This document shows, in pieces, positions 17,008 to 25,166 of a DNA stretch of 42,446 bases. A program made the position numbers and the translations under genes. Origin of the DNA: a virus. Where the stretch lies: positions 1-42,446 of IMG/VR virus record IMGVR_UViG_3300020183_000165, one strand, 5' to 3'. How positions within the stretch are numbered: position 1 is the first letter of the stretch; each line of letters opens with the position of its first letter. The notes below the pieces were generated by a model. The model saw only the letters and a list, made by a program, of their open reading frames with translations, was not told where the DNA came from and did no database searches.

Positions 17008-17020
17008 CCTAGGTTTCCGG
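17008..17020. promoter_or_regulatory. Repeated 13-bp boundary motif, reference copy of nine
   Basis: CCTAGGTTTCCGG here reads CCGGAAACCTAGG on the minus strand. Related copies lie at 1857-1868, 2967-2979, 3615-3627, 7705-7716, 14443-14453, 15824-15833, 21700-21710 and 41623-41635. The consensus is CCGGMAACYTAGG. All are at gene boundaries, most just after a stop and 3-45 nt before a start. They lie only in the structural and lysis block. Whether it is a promoter element, an RNA signal or a recombination linker is not known. Confidence 0.6.
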
Positions 17021-17050
17021 GGCAACTTTGGGTGTACCCGCACATTCAAA

Positions 17051-17347
17051 GTGAGCGAAGCCGCCGAAGAACTGCAATCCACAGCCAGCGAAGTCAAACC
17101 GGCGCGTAAAAAGGCCGCAAAAGACTCCGAATCTGTCTCCGCTAATTCCCCGCGCAAATGGGAGGATGTGGTGCCGCAAATCCGGGAACTCAAGGAAGCA
17201 GGTGCAAATGTCCCTGAGATCGCAGACAAACTTGAGCTGAGCTACGTGCTTGTCAATCAAGTCATGCTGCAAAGCTACAAGATGACGGTTGACACCATCG
17301 GCGTGTTTGAGCGCCAAGAAAAGATGCGACTCGGCATTGAAGCCTGA
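17051..17347 (+). CDS. Small HTH-like protein inside the late block (plus strand)
   Basis: GTG start at 17051, 98 aa. The first 35 residues are Ala/Lys/Glu/Ser-rich and probably disordered. Residues about 37-85 (WEDVVPQIRELKEAGANVPE, then IADKLELSYVLVNQVMLQSY) form an HTH of the 'waiting for cue, then recognition helix' type. The C-terminus is charged. It lies opposite to its neighbours, between the connector and the capsid gene, and ends at a strong bidirectional terminator. A transcription or packaging regulator is plausible, and a capsid accessory role is the alternative. Function not established. Confidence 0.6.
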   Translation: MSEAAEELQSTASEVKPARKKAAKDSESVSANSPRKWEDVVPQIRELKEAGANVPEIADKLELSYVLVNQVMLQSYKMTVDTIGVFERQEKMRLGIEA

Positions 17348-17354
17348 GCAAAAG

Positions 17355-17382
17355 AAAAGCCCCCTGCTGGAGGGGGCTTTTT
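17355..17382. terminator. Strong bidirectional rho-independent terminator
   Basis: AAAAGCCCCCT (17355-17365), loop GCTGG, then AGGGGGCTTTT (17371-17381) followed by another T: an 11-bp perfect stem with A/T tails on both sides. It separates the plus-strand HTH gene from the convergent capsid gene and should stop both transcripts. Confidence 0.9.
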
Positions 17383-17396
17383 AGTGGCCTTATGGC

Positions 17397-18485
17397 TCAG
17401 GCATAAACGCCGGAGTCATAGGGTGTATTGACGAGCAGACGCACCATGGGCACGTTCTTGGCGCTGTTGTAGGCCAGGCTCCAAGAGCTGGTGGCAGCCA
17501 AGTTGCCGGAACTAGAGGCGTTGGTGGGGTTGTCGCCGTTGGCGTTCCACTTGGTTCCACTGACGTGGAAACCATAGTGGTAGTCGCAGATCAGCAGATC
17601 CTGGAAGCTGGACTTGTTGCGGTCCACTTCCACGCGCAGATCCTGCTGCATACCCTCACCGATGCAACCGCTGCCAAACAGGTAGACCGGATACTTGTTC
17701 AGGTGGGTGGCAGTGCCACCAGCGATGACGCCGATCTGATCGTCGATTACGACGTTCAGGCCAGCAAAGCGACCCACTTGGCCAGAACCAAGACCAGCGC
17801 CCACACCGCCACCGGCGTAGACAGAACCACCAGCAGATTGGACCTGCAGGTAACCGGTCTCCTCCAGATAGGCAGCCACGTTGCTGTGCATGGCGATGCC
17901 AGACAGCTCATAGCCACGCTCACCCAGAACCTGCTTGGCAGCTACCACGTTGGCAGCAGTCAGGTAGTTGGCAGCGGTAGCGGTGGTAGTGCCGGTCTTG
18001 TTGACGGTGTTGGCACCCAGAACGCCAGAACCAGCGATGTTGCCAAACAAACCGCTTAGTTGAGCGTTCAGGGTGGCAGTCTTCAGCTTGTTGATCGCAG
18101 CAGCCAGCTGGTCACGAACGTGGCTGAGGGGGTCAGCACCGGAACCCAGCTTGCTGAGGTCGTCAGTTGCGTACTGGAAGCCGCGATGCAGAACAGTCAT
18201 AATCTGCTCGGCAGCAGTGACGTTCTGGCTGGTCAGATAACCAGCGCCGCTAGTGCCCCAAGTGTTACCAGAGGTGATCACCTCTTCGGTGGGGTTGATC
18301 TTGTCAAAGAAAGGAACACGAACGCGGGTGCCACCCTCACGGGCGTCAAGAGCGCTGTTGCGCTGCACAATGCCGGCGCGGATAAACGCCGACTGCTCAA
18401 AAATGCGCTCCGAGGTGTAGCTAAGAAACTCGGGGCGGGTGATCAGGTTGGAGAGGAAAGTTCCTCCCATGTTCTGTTGGGCCAT
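17397..18485 (-). CDS. Major capsid protein
   Basis: 362 aa, ATG at 18485, preceded by AGAGAA. The order of elements (FLSYTSERIFEQSAFIRAGI, VRVPFFDKINPTEEVITSGN, ITVLHRGFQYATDDLSKLGS with variations, then AAYLEETGYLQVQSAGGSVY, GLNVVIDDQIGV and FLFGSGCIG-like strand PVYLFGSGCIGEGMQQDLRV, then C-terminal HPYG-like ICDYHYGFHVSGTKW) is that of HK97-fold capsid proteins from phages with a separate scaffold. Scaffold lies directly upstream, and portal and MuF before that. There is no sign of an internal protease domain. Confidence 0.88.
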   Translation of the reverse strand: MAQQNMGGTFLSNLITRPEFLSYTSERIFEQSAFIRAGIVQRNSALDAREGGTRVRVPFFDKINPTEEVITSGNTWGTSGAGYLTSQNVTAAEQIMTVLHRGFQYATDDLSKLGSGADPLSHVRDQLAAAINKLKTATLNAQLSGLFGNIAGSGVLGANTVNKTGTTTATAANYLTAANVVAAKQVLGERGYELSGIAMHSNVAAYLEETGYLQVQSAGGSVYAGGGVGAGLGSGQVGRFAGLNVVIDDQIGVIAGGTATHLNKYPVYLFGSGCIGEGMQQDLRVEVDRNKSSFQDLLICDYHYGFHVSGTKWNANGDNPTNASSSGNLAATSSWSLAYNSAKNVPMVRLLVNTPYDSGVYA

Positions 18486-18513
18486 TTCTCTAAAATGCGG
18501 GGTTTACCGTGAG

Positions 18514-19242
18514 TTACCCGCGACCTGCTTCAGCCTTAAGAGCTTTGGCAAGGTCTGGGTTTTCTGTTTCTAACCTCATTGCTTCCGTCAAGTTGAAGGT
18601 CTCTTGCTTGTACGGATTGACGACTCCAGGAAGGCCGGTGGCACTAGGCGCACTGCCCATTCCCATGGCTCCAGAACTGCGGAAGTGATGCTCCCAGCCA
18701 GAGCCGGGGTTGCGGAGCTGTGTCAAATATGCGTTCAGCGGTTGCTCGATGCCGTTGATAATGACCGCAGGGCCGCCATCACTGCCTCGTAGCTGGTGCT
18801 GCAGCAACCCGTAAAGCTGTTCGGGTGCAAGGGCGTTGGCCTGACCGATCTGTTGGACCGCCTGGGCCCGGAGACGCTCGGCACTCGCTTCTGCGTCCTT
18901 CGCCTGAAGCGCGGCTTCAAGCTCTCCGATCCGTTGCTGGAGACGAGCGTTATCTGCGTTCGCCTCTTCCCACAGCTTCTTGTACTCACCGCTGGCGGCG
19001 AGCTGTTGCTGTTTGCCTGACTTCAGCTCGGTCTCACGTTCCCGTAGGGCTTTCTCCAGTTCACCAAGCCGTTCATTCAGCTTGCGATTGGCCTCGCCTT
19101 TGCTGAGATTGTCCTGCTGGACAAGCTCTAACTTTCGGCGTAAAGCACCTGCGTCGTCGGAGACGGTGGTCGCTTCGGGTTGTTGATTCACGGAATCAAC
19201 TTGCTCCCCCGCTAAGGGAACACCCATGACTTCATCAGTCAT
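18514..19242 (-). CDS. Capsid scaffolding protein
   Basis: 242 aa, acidic and helical. Residues about 30-130 form a coiled coil (LRRKLELVQQDNLSKGEANR, then KLNERLGELEKALRERETEL, and onward), and the C-terminus has a charged capsid-binding type tail (LTEAMRLETENPDLAKALKA). Location directly before the capsid gene is the standard place. No protease motif is visible, so it may be removed by the host or leave intact. Confidence 0.8.
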   Translation of the reverse strand: MTDEVMGVPLAGEQVDSVNQQPEATTVSDDAGALRRKLELVQQDNLSKGEANRKLNERLGELEKALRERETELKSGKQQQLAASGEYKKLWEEANADNARLQQRIGELEAALQAKDAEASAERLRAQAVQQIGQANALAPEQLYGLLQHQLRGSDGGPAVIINGIEQPLNAYLTQLRNPGSGWEHHFRSSGAMGMGSAPSATGLPGVVNPYKQETFNLTEAMRLETENPDLAKALKAEAGRG

Positions 19243-19278
19243 GCAATAAGGTGAAACTACACCCGAGATTGCCTTTAC

Positions 19279-20109
19279 TTACGTCAATTCAGGAATGAGA
19301 ACGCAGCGGCATCGCGGGTGTATCGGTGGCGGGCCTTGAGGGAAGTCCTCAGGATCTGCTTCAGTCCTGCCGTGCAAAGGGCGGCAGACCGGGCAAGTGC
19401 GTGGGTCCAACAGCGCGTTCCAGCGCCATTGCAAGAGCTGAGGAACGCTTGGCGTTTGCGCGGCTGCCGCAGCTGCCCGATTAATCGCCGGTTGCACCGT
19501 GCTCCATAACGCCGCAGCCACAATCGACTGCACCCGCTCCCTCCAGTTGTTTGCCACCGTCCCCTTTGATGGCACCGGCACCTGACGACCAACGCTGGTG
19601 CGCACTCCAATCACCTTCGCCGCTACTTCCTCTGCAGAGGGGTCGGTGAAAAACATCCCCACTACGCTTCTCTCCAAAAGCTGCAGCAGCTGAGTCACAA
19701 ACGGGGAAACGCCAGTACGAGGGTTTCTTAGGAACAACCTTGATACTGGAACCCCTACAACACGGGTAATGTCCAACACCTCTGTTAGCTGTCGTGGTGC
19801 CACGGTCCCAACGGGGAGCTGAAAATAGCGTCGGGCTACGTCGCTCACCAACGACTCTGTGGCCGCTAAACGGTTGTAGAGCTTTTGGGCCAGCAGATCG
19901 TTGATCCCCAACAGCTCCAGTGTGATGCGGGTGCGCAGCTGGCTCCAACGCATACTCCTCTCCAATCGACCCTCAGGCAGCTCCCGCAGCAGCAGCGCGT
20001 AGATCCGCAGCGCCAACTCAAACAACACATCACGGGTCTCCTCATCGTTGAGGTCCTCCTGCTGCGTGATCGCCTGCGCTAACTCGCGTAGGTACTCATC
20101 TGGGGTCAT
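19279..20109 (-). CDS. MuF/SPP1 gp7-like minor head protein
   Basis: 276 aa; ATG at 20109 overlaps the portal stop (TGATG). The C-terminal motif W-NALLDPRTCPVCRPLHG, then PPIHPRCRCVL, holds the conserved cysteines and the IHPRCRC element of MuF-domain proteins. The N-terminal 200 residues are helical. Such proteins are injected or bound at the portal, and help head assembly and DNA ejection. Family assignment is strong from the motif and from the gene order portal-MuF-scaffold-capsid. Confidence 0.85.
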   Translation of the reverse strand: MTPDEYLRELAQAITQQEDLNDEETRDVLFELALRIYALLLRELPEGRLERSMRWSQLRTRITLELLGINDLLAQKLYNRLAATESLVSDVARRYFQLPVGTVAPRQLTEVLDITRVVGVPVSRLFLRNPRTGVSPFVTQLLQLLERSVVGMFFTDPSAEEVAAKVIGVRTSVGRQVPVPSKGTVANNWRERVQSIVAAALWSTVQPAINRAAAAAAQTPSVPQLLQWRWNALLDPRTCPVCRPLHGRTEADPEDFPQGPPPIHPRCRCVLIPELT

Positions 20110-21674
20110 CAGCTGGCGTTACGGCCAGGGCGCATTGGTGTAGGCAACGTTTGGCTGTTGAGCGACTCGCCTTGGCCCGCATTGTCCGCAGGTGCTTGGA
20201 ACGCCATGTCGGGGCCGCTCATGGCAAGACGCTCCATTGCCTGCTGCTCCTCAAGCCGCTCAGCCGTTAGGCTCAACTCTTCATCCAAATCAACCGTGGG
20301 TGGTAACACCTCGCCGTCCTGCAAGATCTTCAGCAGCGTCTGCTGGCTGATCGCGTTCTGCATGTAAAGCTGCAGATACGCCGTAATCTGGTTGCCGTCA
20401 ATCAACCGGTTCTCGTAGTCACGCGAGATGCTCACAGTCGGTGGCTCAATACCCACATACTCCGCTGCTAACTCAAAGATTTGAGCGATGGTGCGCTCCA
20501 GGTCACCGCTGATCACCGCCATGATTGAGTCGCTGTCGATCCTGTCGATGCGACGGGCCTCGGCAGCAGCGTTGGTGAGGTTGGACTGACTTAGCGTGTT
20601 CACGCCAAGCCGGCCAATCTGATCCTCCAGCTCCTTCAGGCACTTCAGCTGGCTATCAAATGCCTCGCTGGTGGGCTGCACATACTCCGCACCACCATCA
20701 GGTGGAAGCAACAGAGCCGTGTTGACGCTGATTCCTAACGGGGTATCGCTATCAGGGTCAAAGCCCCTCAGCACTAACATCGGGTTCGCACCGACGTGGA
20801 TTGCGTGGTGGAAGTCGCAGAAGCGCTGGGCGTAGGCGATGCACAGATACGCCACCTCCATTAGCGGAGGCACGCTCAGCAAGTTGCCGGTGCGGTTGCT
20901 GTAGACCGTCACCATCGGAATCCGGTTCAGGCTGGTTCGGCCCTGCTTCTCCAACTCCCACTTAGGTGCAGTCGTCAGGCCAGTGGTGGCAGGCGTACGC
21001 CAGATCTCATAGCGACCGGGCTCCATTACTCGGATCTGATCGACAAGCGCCTCTCCATAAGCTCCCTTGCTGGTCACCACCCTTTCCTTGATTCGCACTT
21101 GGGCTAGATCGCTGCTGGTGCTGTCGTTGGCAGTCCGCCAACCCAACACTTGGTTGGGAGCAATCGGAACGAGGTACGGCTTACGGCGTAGACGACGCTC
21201 CTCAGCCAACGTGCGGGCTGTGGTGTCGTTGGCATAGTCCACAACCGTGCTGCTGTGCCCATACAGCAGTGCCGTGACCAGCTGACGACGGGCGTACTCG
21301 TTCAGGGTCGTGCCATCACCCGTTACGTCCTTGATCCAGTCTTCCCAATACTCGTCACCCTCGATCTGGATGCCCTTGCGCAGAATGATCCCAGCGGCTT
21401 GCGATGCCAGACGGTTAAGGAACGGCGGCATCGTTGCGTGGAAGATGCGGCGCTCGTAGCTGTCCTTGGCTTCACTGGGCTCCCGAGGTATCAGCTTCTC
21501 AGCATTGGCTCGCAATACTCGGGTGCCACCGACGCACACATCAATCGGCTCCCAGTTCGGGATCATCTGCAGCACTGCGCTGCTGATGACGCTGGGATCC
21601 TCACTGCTGCCGTACTGCAAAGGCAGCGGCGCTGGCGATACAACACGCTGGGGGTAGGTGCTGTTATCGGCCAC
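20109..21674 (-). CDS. Portal protein (DUF4055-like)
   Basis: GTG start at 21674, 521 aa. The early region (SSAVLQMIPNWEPIDVCVGG) and YERRIFHATMPPFLNRLASQ, then ITVLLYGHSSTVVDYAND-like text, plus the C-terminal helices rich in Gln/Glu (LTAERLEEQQAMERLAMSGP), match portals of the DUF4055 type. It forms the dodecameric DNA channel at one head vertex. Between the 114-aa gene and this start lies one copy of the boundary motif (21700-21710). Confidence 0.85.
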   Translation of the reverse strand: MADNSTYPQRVVSPAPLPLQYGSSEDPSVISSAVLQMIPNWEPIDVCVGGTRVLRANAEKLIPREPSEAKDSYERRIFHATMPPFLNRLASQAAGIILRKGIQIEGDEYWEDWIKDVTGDGTTLNEYARRQLVTALLYGHSSTVVDYANDTTARTLAEERRLRRKPYLVPIAPNQVLGWRTANDSTSSDLAQVRIKERVVTSKGAYGEALVDQIRVMEPGRYEIWRTPATTGLTTAPKWELEKQGRTSLNRIPMVTVYSNRTGNLLSVPPLMEVAYLCIAYAQRFCDFHHAIHVGANPMLVLRGFDPDSDTPLGISVNTALLLPPDGGAEYVQPTSEAFDSQLKCLKELEDQIGRLGVNTLSQSNLTNAAAEARRIDRIDSDSIMAVISGDLERTIAQIFELAAEYVGIEPPTVSISRDYENRLIDGNQITAYLQLYMQNAISQQTLLKILQDGEVLPPTVDLDEELSLTAERLEEQQAMERLAMSGPDMAFQAPADNAGQGESLNSQTLPTPMRPGRNAS

Positions 21675-21716
21675 TGCTACGCCAAATAGGAGTCGTCATC
21701 TAGGTTTCCGCCACCC

Positions 21717-22061
21717 TTAAATAACAGTCTTGGTGGCAAAGTTGGGATCGCTCTCATTGAGGGCGTCAGCCTCAGGGCCAAACCCCGTCGCCAACAACTC
21801 CTTACTCATTGCCTCTTGGGGCAGGTGCTCACGCTTGGCCTCATGCTCCATGTCCATTGCCTCAAGTGCGGCAAGCCAGTTATCCAATGACTCCCTCGAT
21901 GAAATGCCCTTTGGGACCTTGAGGAACCTTCGCAGGTCCTTATGGTCGCGGATAAATAAGCTTGCACCGTTTAAGTAGGCGATATAAAACCGCCCATTCC
22001 AGTCGCGGCCCGTCTCGATGGTCTGATACGGGCTCAGGTGTAATCGGTCGCGCTTGGCCAT
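21717..22061 (-). CDS. Unknown 114-aa protein between terminase and portal
   Basis: ATG at 22061 overlaps the TerL stop (TAATG). MAKRDRLHLSPYQTIETGRD, then WNGRFYIAYLNGASLFIRDH and a helical C-terminus rich in Glu. No known motif. The charged, mixed alpha/beta character and location suggest a packaging or head-assembly helper. Function not established. Confidence 0.65.
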   Translation of the reverse strand: MAKRDRLHLSPYQTIETGRDWNGRFYIAYLNGASLFIRDHKDLRRFLKVPKGISSRESLDNWLAALEAMDMEHEAKREHLPQEAMSKELLATGFGPEADALNESDPNFATKTVI

Positions 22062-23416
22062 TAGTAGGTGCGGAACGAAGAACCACCAGTCGCCCAGCGG
22101 CGTAACGGTGCCAAATACGTGATCCCGTAACCCAAGGCATCCACAGGACCCGAAATGTCGTCCAAACCTCCAATCCCCTTGGTGGGCTTGCCCGACTTGT
22201 CGTAGGTCTGCTGCTCTAACGACTTGATTAAGTATTTACACCTGTTGTGGATCTTTAGGCGATCCGCCAACAGCAGCACGTTCACTGCGTTCACCCGGTC
22301 TGCAATCTGAGGGTTGGCGCTCTGGGTCTTCACCACAAATCCGCCCTTCTTCAGTAGTGAAAGGTCCGACTCCGCAGCGTTAGTGGTGGTCCGCTGCCGT
22401 GACGCAGCATCCGGTATTACTACCAAATCACCGCGCTCTACAAAGTCCCCGTATTTCTCCTGCAATAACGCCACCACCGCAGGGGTGTCCTTCGGGTGGT
22501 GCTCATCAATAACGTGGAACTCGTCTCCGCGTCGAACCATTACTTCGCAGAAGCACGCGCCTACGTTAAAGTCCATAGACACGAACACCCGATCCTCAGG
22601 TGTGATCTCCGTGTCGCACCAATGGCGATCCCTGTCGAACGGGTGGTACACCGTCGTGTTGGCCAGGTTGGTAAACTCACCCTCGATATAACTGGCAACC
22701 AGTTGACTGTCGTAGTTCTGATACAACGAGTCAACGAATCCGACGGGGAGGTAGGGGTTGTCGGTGGTCTTGGCTTTGATTAAACGGCGGTCGGGATTGT
22801 CACCTTGTTCGACGAAGGTGCGGTAGAGATATTTATAGCCTTCTGGAGTAGAAGCCAGTGCCAGCTGGGGTTTTTGGCCTCCACGGAGACGCGCTAGCAT
22901 CATCTCTGCGGCCTTTTGTGCTACCTCCATTGGTGAGGTGTCAATCTCGTCGGCTAAAACAAACGAGAGGTTTTGTCCACGAATACGGTTAAATGTTTCT
23001 GTGGCGCGGCACAGCAGTGTGACGGGGCCATGGGGTAGGTGCAGCACATATTCGGGCTGCGGGGACACGCGGAAGTCGTGCTGGATGTTGTATTTCTCCA
23101 AAAATTGGTCAAAGGAACGCATCCAAACGTCCCTCAACATGATGTTGGTGGGCTCAAATACTGCTGCAGTTGTGTTTGGGTTGTCCATACCCAAAAATAT
23201 ACTTTTGACGCACAATGCAAATGTCTTGCCGGCACCAAACCCGGCGCAATACCCCAAGATCTTGTGGTCCGTGTCGTCTACAAACTGCTTTTGGGGCTCC
23301 AGCAGATCCTTGTAGATGCGTTTTCGTAAGCTCTCGTAGCTCTCTGTGCAGCGCGTGGCCGTACGTTGCGGCTTCTCCAGCACCTTCCCGCCCGCAATCA
23401 CGCTCAGAATCGACAT
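22061..23416 (-). CDS. terL: Terminase large subunit
   Basis: 451 aa; ATG at 23416. Walker A GFGAGKT at residues 59-65, Walker B VLADEID around 153-159, and the RNaseH-like nuclease begins with VFVSMDFNVG (Asp282). A second acidic site with VIPDAA (about residues 334-339) fits the nuclease metal pocket. It pumps DNA into the head and makes the packaging cuts. Unusually, 538 bp with no convincing gene separate it from the small subunit. Confidence 0.92.
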   Translation of the reverse strand: MSILSVIAGGKVLEKPQRTATRCTESYESLRKRIYKDLLEPQKQFVDDTDHKILGYCAGFGAGKTFALCVKSIFLGMDNPNTTAAVFEPTNIMLRDVWMRSFDQFLEKYNIQHDFRVSPQPEYVLHLPHGPVTLLCRATETFNRIRGQNLSFVLADEIDTSPMEVAQKAAEMMLARLRGGQKPQLALASTPEGYKYLYRTFVEQGDNPDRRLIKAKTTDNPYLPVGFVDSLYQNYDSQLVASYIEGEFTNLANTTVYHPFDRDRHWCDTEITPEDRVFVSMDFNVGACFCEVMVRRGDEFHVIDEHHPKDTPAVVALLQEKYGDFVERGDLVVIPDAASRQRTTTNAAESDLSLLKKGGFVVKTQSANPQIADRVNAVNVLLLADRLKIHNRCKYLIKSLEQQTYDKSGKPTKGIGGLDDISGPVDALGYGITYLAPLRRWATGGSSFRTY

Positions 23417-23567
23417 CCAGGGGAAGGTGGGCTACTTAACTAGGGTAGCGACCTCGACAGAAACCCCGCAGGGCGGGGCAGGGTCCCTTGATCCTTGACG
23501 CCCCGTTCCACCGCAGCACCTCAAGCCTACCCACCTATTTAGGTGCTTCAGCTTTTCTCTAGGCCCT

Positions 23568-23599
23568 GGGGGTGGGGATAGGGGGAGGTGGGGTAAGGG
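23568..23599 (+). other. Potential G-quadruplex
   Basis: Four tracts GGGGG, GGGG, GGGGG and GGGG are separated by loops of 1, 3 and 4 nt, followed by TAAGGG. This satisfies the usual G4 rule on the plus strand, i.e. the non-template strand for a plus-strand transcript and the template strand for the large terminase message. Folding is inferred only. Confidence 0.55.
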
Positions 23600-23801
23600 T
23601 ATTGGGTTATGTGACGTAAGGGTATTAGGGGTGGGGGAAGGGTTACTTAAGGGTGCCGTTTTAGGGGGTTCGATGAGGGAGGCGCGGGGTATTGCGGCTC
23701 ACTGTGCGCTCGTTTGGTGGGGGGTAGGGCTGCCTTGGTAGGCGGCCCACCCTCTGCAGCATTACGCCCAATCAGTAATGTTGCGCCCCTACTGCAGCGG
23801 C

Positions 23802-23920
23802 GCGGGTTTGGCGGCTGCTGGGGGTGACGGGGGGTTGCGTTATGTGGAAGAGATCAGCGGAATCTGCCCCTGCTGTTTGTCACCAGCTGACCCGCTATCT
23901 GATCACTCCGCCAAACCCGC
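23802..23920. repeat. 13-bp perfect inverted repeat with 93-bp spacer
   Basis: GCGGGTTTGGCGG at 23802-23814 and CCGCCAAACCCGC at 23908-23920. The arms flank the start of the terminase small-subunit 3' side. A long spacer makes a simple terminator unlikely. It may be a protein binding pair, for example in the packaging site. Confidence 0.6.
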
Positions 23921-23954
23921 TAACTGCGGCTGGCCCTGGTGGCCGTGGCCTGTA

Positions 23955-24287
23955 TTAGTTCCGGGGTGCGTCAGCCCCTACGGTTCGCAGGATTGCACAA
24001 GCTGCACCAACTGCGGCGCTGTATTGGCGCTCTTTAGTTGCTAGGTCTGCGATGTGCTCAAGCCGCGCCAACTGCCGCGCTACAAACTCGTTGCGCTTTT
24101 GATCGAAGGTGGCCGCGATTCGTGCAGTTGCCTTCTGTATGTAATGGTCCATGGAGCGGTCACTCAGCCCCCACCCCTCCTCTGCCGCAAATCGCAGGAT
24201 TCGCCAACGGGCAGCGCCTTGGCTAAGCAGCTCTTCAACGGCTGAGATCCGCTGCTCGACGACTGCCTTATTTGCCTTTACTGCCAC
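23955..24287 (-). CDS. terS: Terminase small subunit candidate
   Basis: GTG start at 24287, 110 aa. Residues about 8-55 (VVEQRISAVEELLSQGAARW, then RILRFAAEEGWGLSDRSMDH) form an N-terminal HTH followed by YIQKATARIAATFDQKRNEF. The C-terminus is a helical oligomerisation segment. This arrangement is common to small terminase subunits of cyanobacterial phages, and TerL follows on the same strand. The exact CTTACATAAG operator lies three bases upstream of the GTG start, so transcription may be nearly leaderless and regulated. Confidence 0.7.
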   Translation of the reverse strand: MAVKANKAVVEQRISAVEELLSQGAARWRILRFAAEEGWGLSDRSMDHYIQKATARIAATFDQKRNEFVARQLARLEHIADLATKERQYSAAVGAACAILRTVGADAPRN

Positions 24288-24290
24288 GTA

Positions 24291-24378
24291 CTTACATAAG
24301 GAACACTCATCTAGTTTGCCGCCCTTTTGCGGGTGCGGCGCTTGTTTATCTAACTTACATAAGGCACAATAGGGTTAA
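24291..24378. promoter_or_regulatory. Divergent control region with two exact CTTACATAAG operators
   Basis: Identical operators at 24291-24300 and 24354-24363 are 63 bp apart, close to six helical turns. The second sits in the spacer of a plausible plus-strand promoter, TTGTTT - 17 bp - CACAAT, that would serve the accessory genes from 24420. The first abuts the TerS start on the other strand. The geometry would allow a DNA loop. Promoter boxes are weak (4 of 6 each). Confidence 0.6.
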
Positions 24379-24419
24379 GGCTCGAAAGGGCCCTACTTCT
24401 TACCCCTTCACTTAACCCT

Positions 24420-24611
24420 ATGGCCACCACATTTGCCGCCATTTTGCTGGCAGCCCTTTTGTTCCCTCTTTTGTTCCTGCTGTGGGCGTCTGAGTCCCGC
24501 GAGCAGCGGATCCGCCGCTGGCGGTGCGCAGGGGCATCGCAGCAGCAAATCGCAGACCGCATTGGCTGCAGCCGTTCAACTGTGCGCCGCGTTCTAGGGG
24601 CAGGCTGCTGA
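24420..24611 (+). CDS. Membrane-anchored HTH microprotein, 63 aa
   Basis: ATG at 24420, following the C/T-rich leader. Residues 4-22 (TFAAILLAALLFPLLFLLW) form one hydrophobic segment. Residues 28-60 (EQRIRRWRCAGASQQQIADR, then IGCSRSTVRRVL) form a complete helix-turn-helix of the resolvase/HTH_38 type. A one-pass membrane protein with a DNA-binding head is unusual for a phage of this size. It overlaps the next gene (TGATG). Target DNA and function are unknown. Confidence 0.6.
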   Translation: MATTFAAILLAALLFPLLFLLWASESREQRIRRWRCAGASQQQIADRIGCSRSTVRRVLGAGC

Positions 24612-24739
24612 TGGTGCGCTACTCCTTCGGCGTTCTGGCGTGGGTTGCCGCTGCCCTGATCTGGGCGGATGCTCTGGCGCCCGGCTCTCCGATCCTTCGG
24701 CCCGTCACACAAGCGGCCGCCGGTGTTGTGCGCCGTTAG
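24611..24739 (+). CDS. Small membrane protein, 42 aa
   Basis: ATG at 24611 overlaps the preceding stop (TGATG). MVRYSFGVLAWVAAALIWAD has one hydrophobic span (residues 5-20), then a Pro/Ala-rich tail with basic end. Translational coupling to the HTH membrane protein suggests they act together. Function unknown. Confidence 0.5.
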   Translation: MVRYSFGVLAWVAAALIWADALAPGSPILRPVTQAAAGVVRR

Positions 24740-24781
24740 TTCACCTCACCCCGTTACCCCTACCCCTTACCTCTTTAAACA

Positions 24782-25135
24782 ATGATCAGCACAAATCGCA
24801 CCGAAACCGAGACCCGTTATTTCACCGGCGCCTCTGGCACCGAGCCTCGCGTCGATTTTGAAACCCGCCACGTCTTCAGCGGTTCTGGCCGCTTGTCGGT
24901 TTGTCGTGGTGCAATCGAGTTTGGCGACCGTTACGGCGCAGACAATCGCCAGACCGTGACTCTTTGGTTTGATGGTGATGAAGTGGCTTCCGCTGTGGTG
25001 GATTGGCTGGCCGCGTTGCATAACGGCGCCATCAATGAAGCCAATGCGAACAGCCGCGAAACCTGCCGCGAAACTCTGGCCCGGTTTGCCGGTGCAATGG
25101 GTCTCGATTATTTGGCAGAACTGCCGGCCGCCTGA
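24782..25135 (+). CDS. Accessory protein, 117 aa, unknown
   Basis: ATG at 24782, behind a leader that reads CCCCGTTACCCCTACCCCTT. The protein (MISTNRTETETRYFTGASGT) looks like a mixed alpha/beta domain: SGRLSVCRGAIEFGDRYG, TVTLWFDGDEVASAVVDWLA, and a helical end. It stands directly before ardA. No known family recognised. Confidence 0.6.
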   Translation: MISTNRTETETRYFTGASGTEPRVDFETRHVFSGSGRLSVCRGAIEFGDRYGADNRQTVTLWFDGDEVASAVVDWLAALHNGAINEANANSRETCRETLARFAGAMGLDYLAELPAA

Positions 25136-25166
25136 TCAATTCCGTTACTTCTACTCCCTACCTGCC

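Larger units (their letters stand above)
23417..23954. other. Non-coding, G-rich gap between the terminase genes
   Basis: No convincing gene is seen in 538 bp. It contains a hairpin CCCCGC-AGG-GCGGGG (23464-23478) that on the minus strand is followed by TTTCT, a CACCTA/TAGGTG palindrome at 23532-23545, a run of G-tracts (23568-23599), an 11-bp direct repeat GTAAGGGTATT (23593-23603 and 23616-23626), the operator variant GTTACTTAAG (23642-23651), and a long-loop inverted repeat (23802-23920). It is a candidate for the packaging start site or a control region. Confidence 0.6.

Noticed and set aside
23778-24044. Cys-rich 88-aa plus-strand frame in the terminase gap
   Set aside because: Its C-terminal third is antisense to TerS, there is no leader or ribosome binding site, and the Cys pattern (CPCC, CTSCTNC) does not fit a clear zinc site. 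Kept only as part of the gap description.
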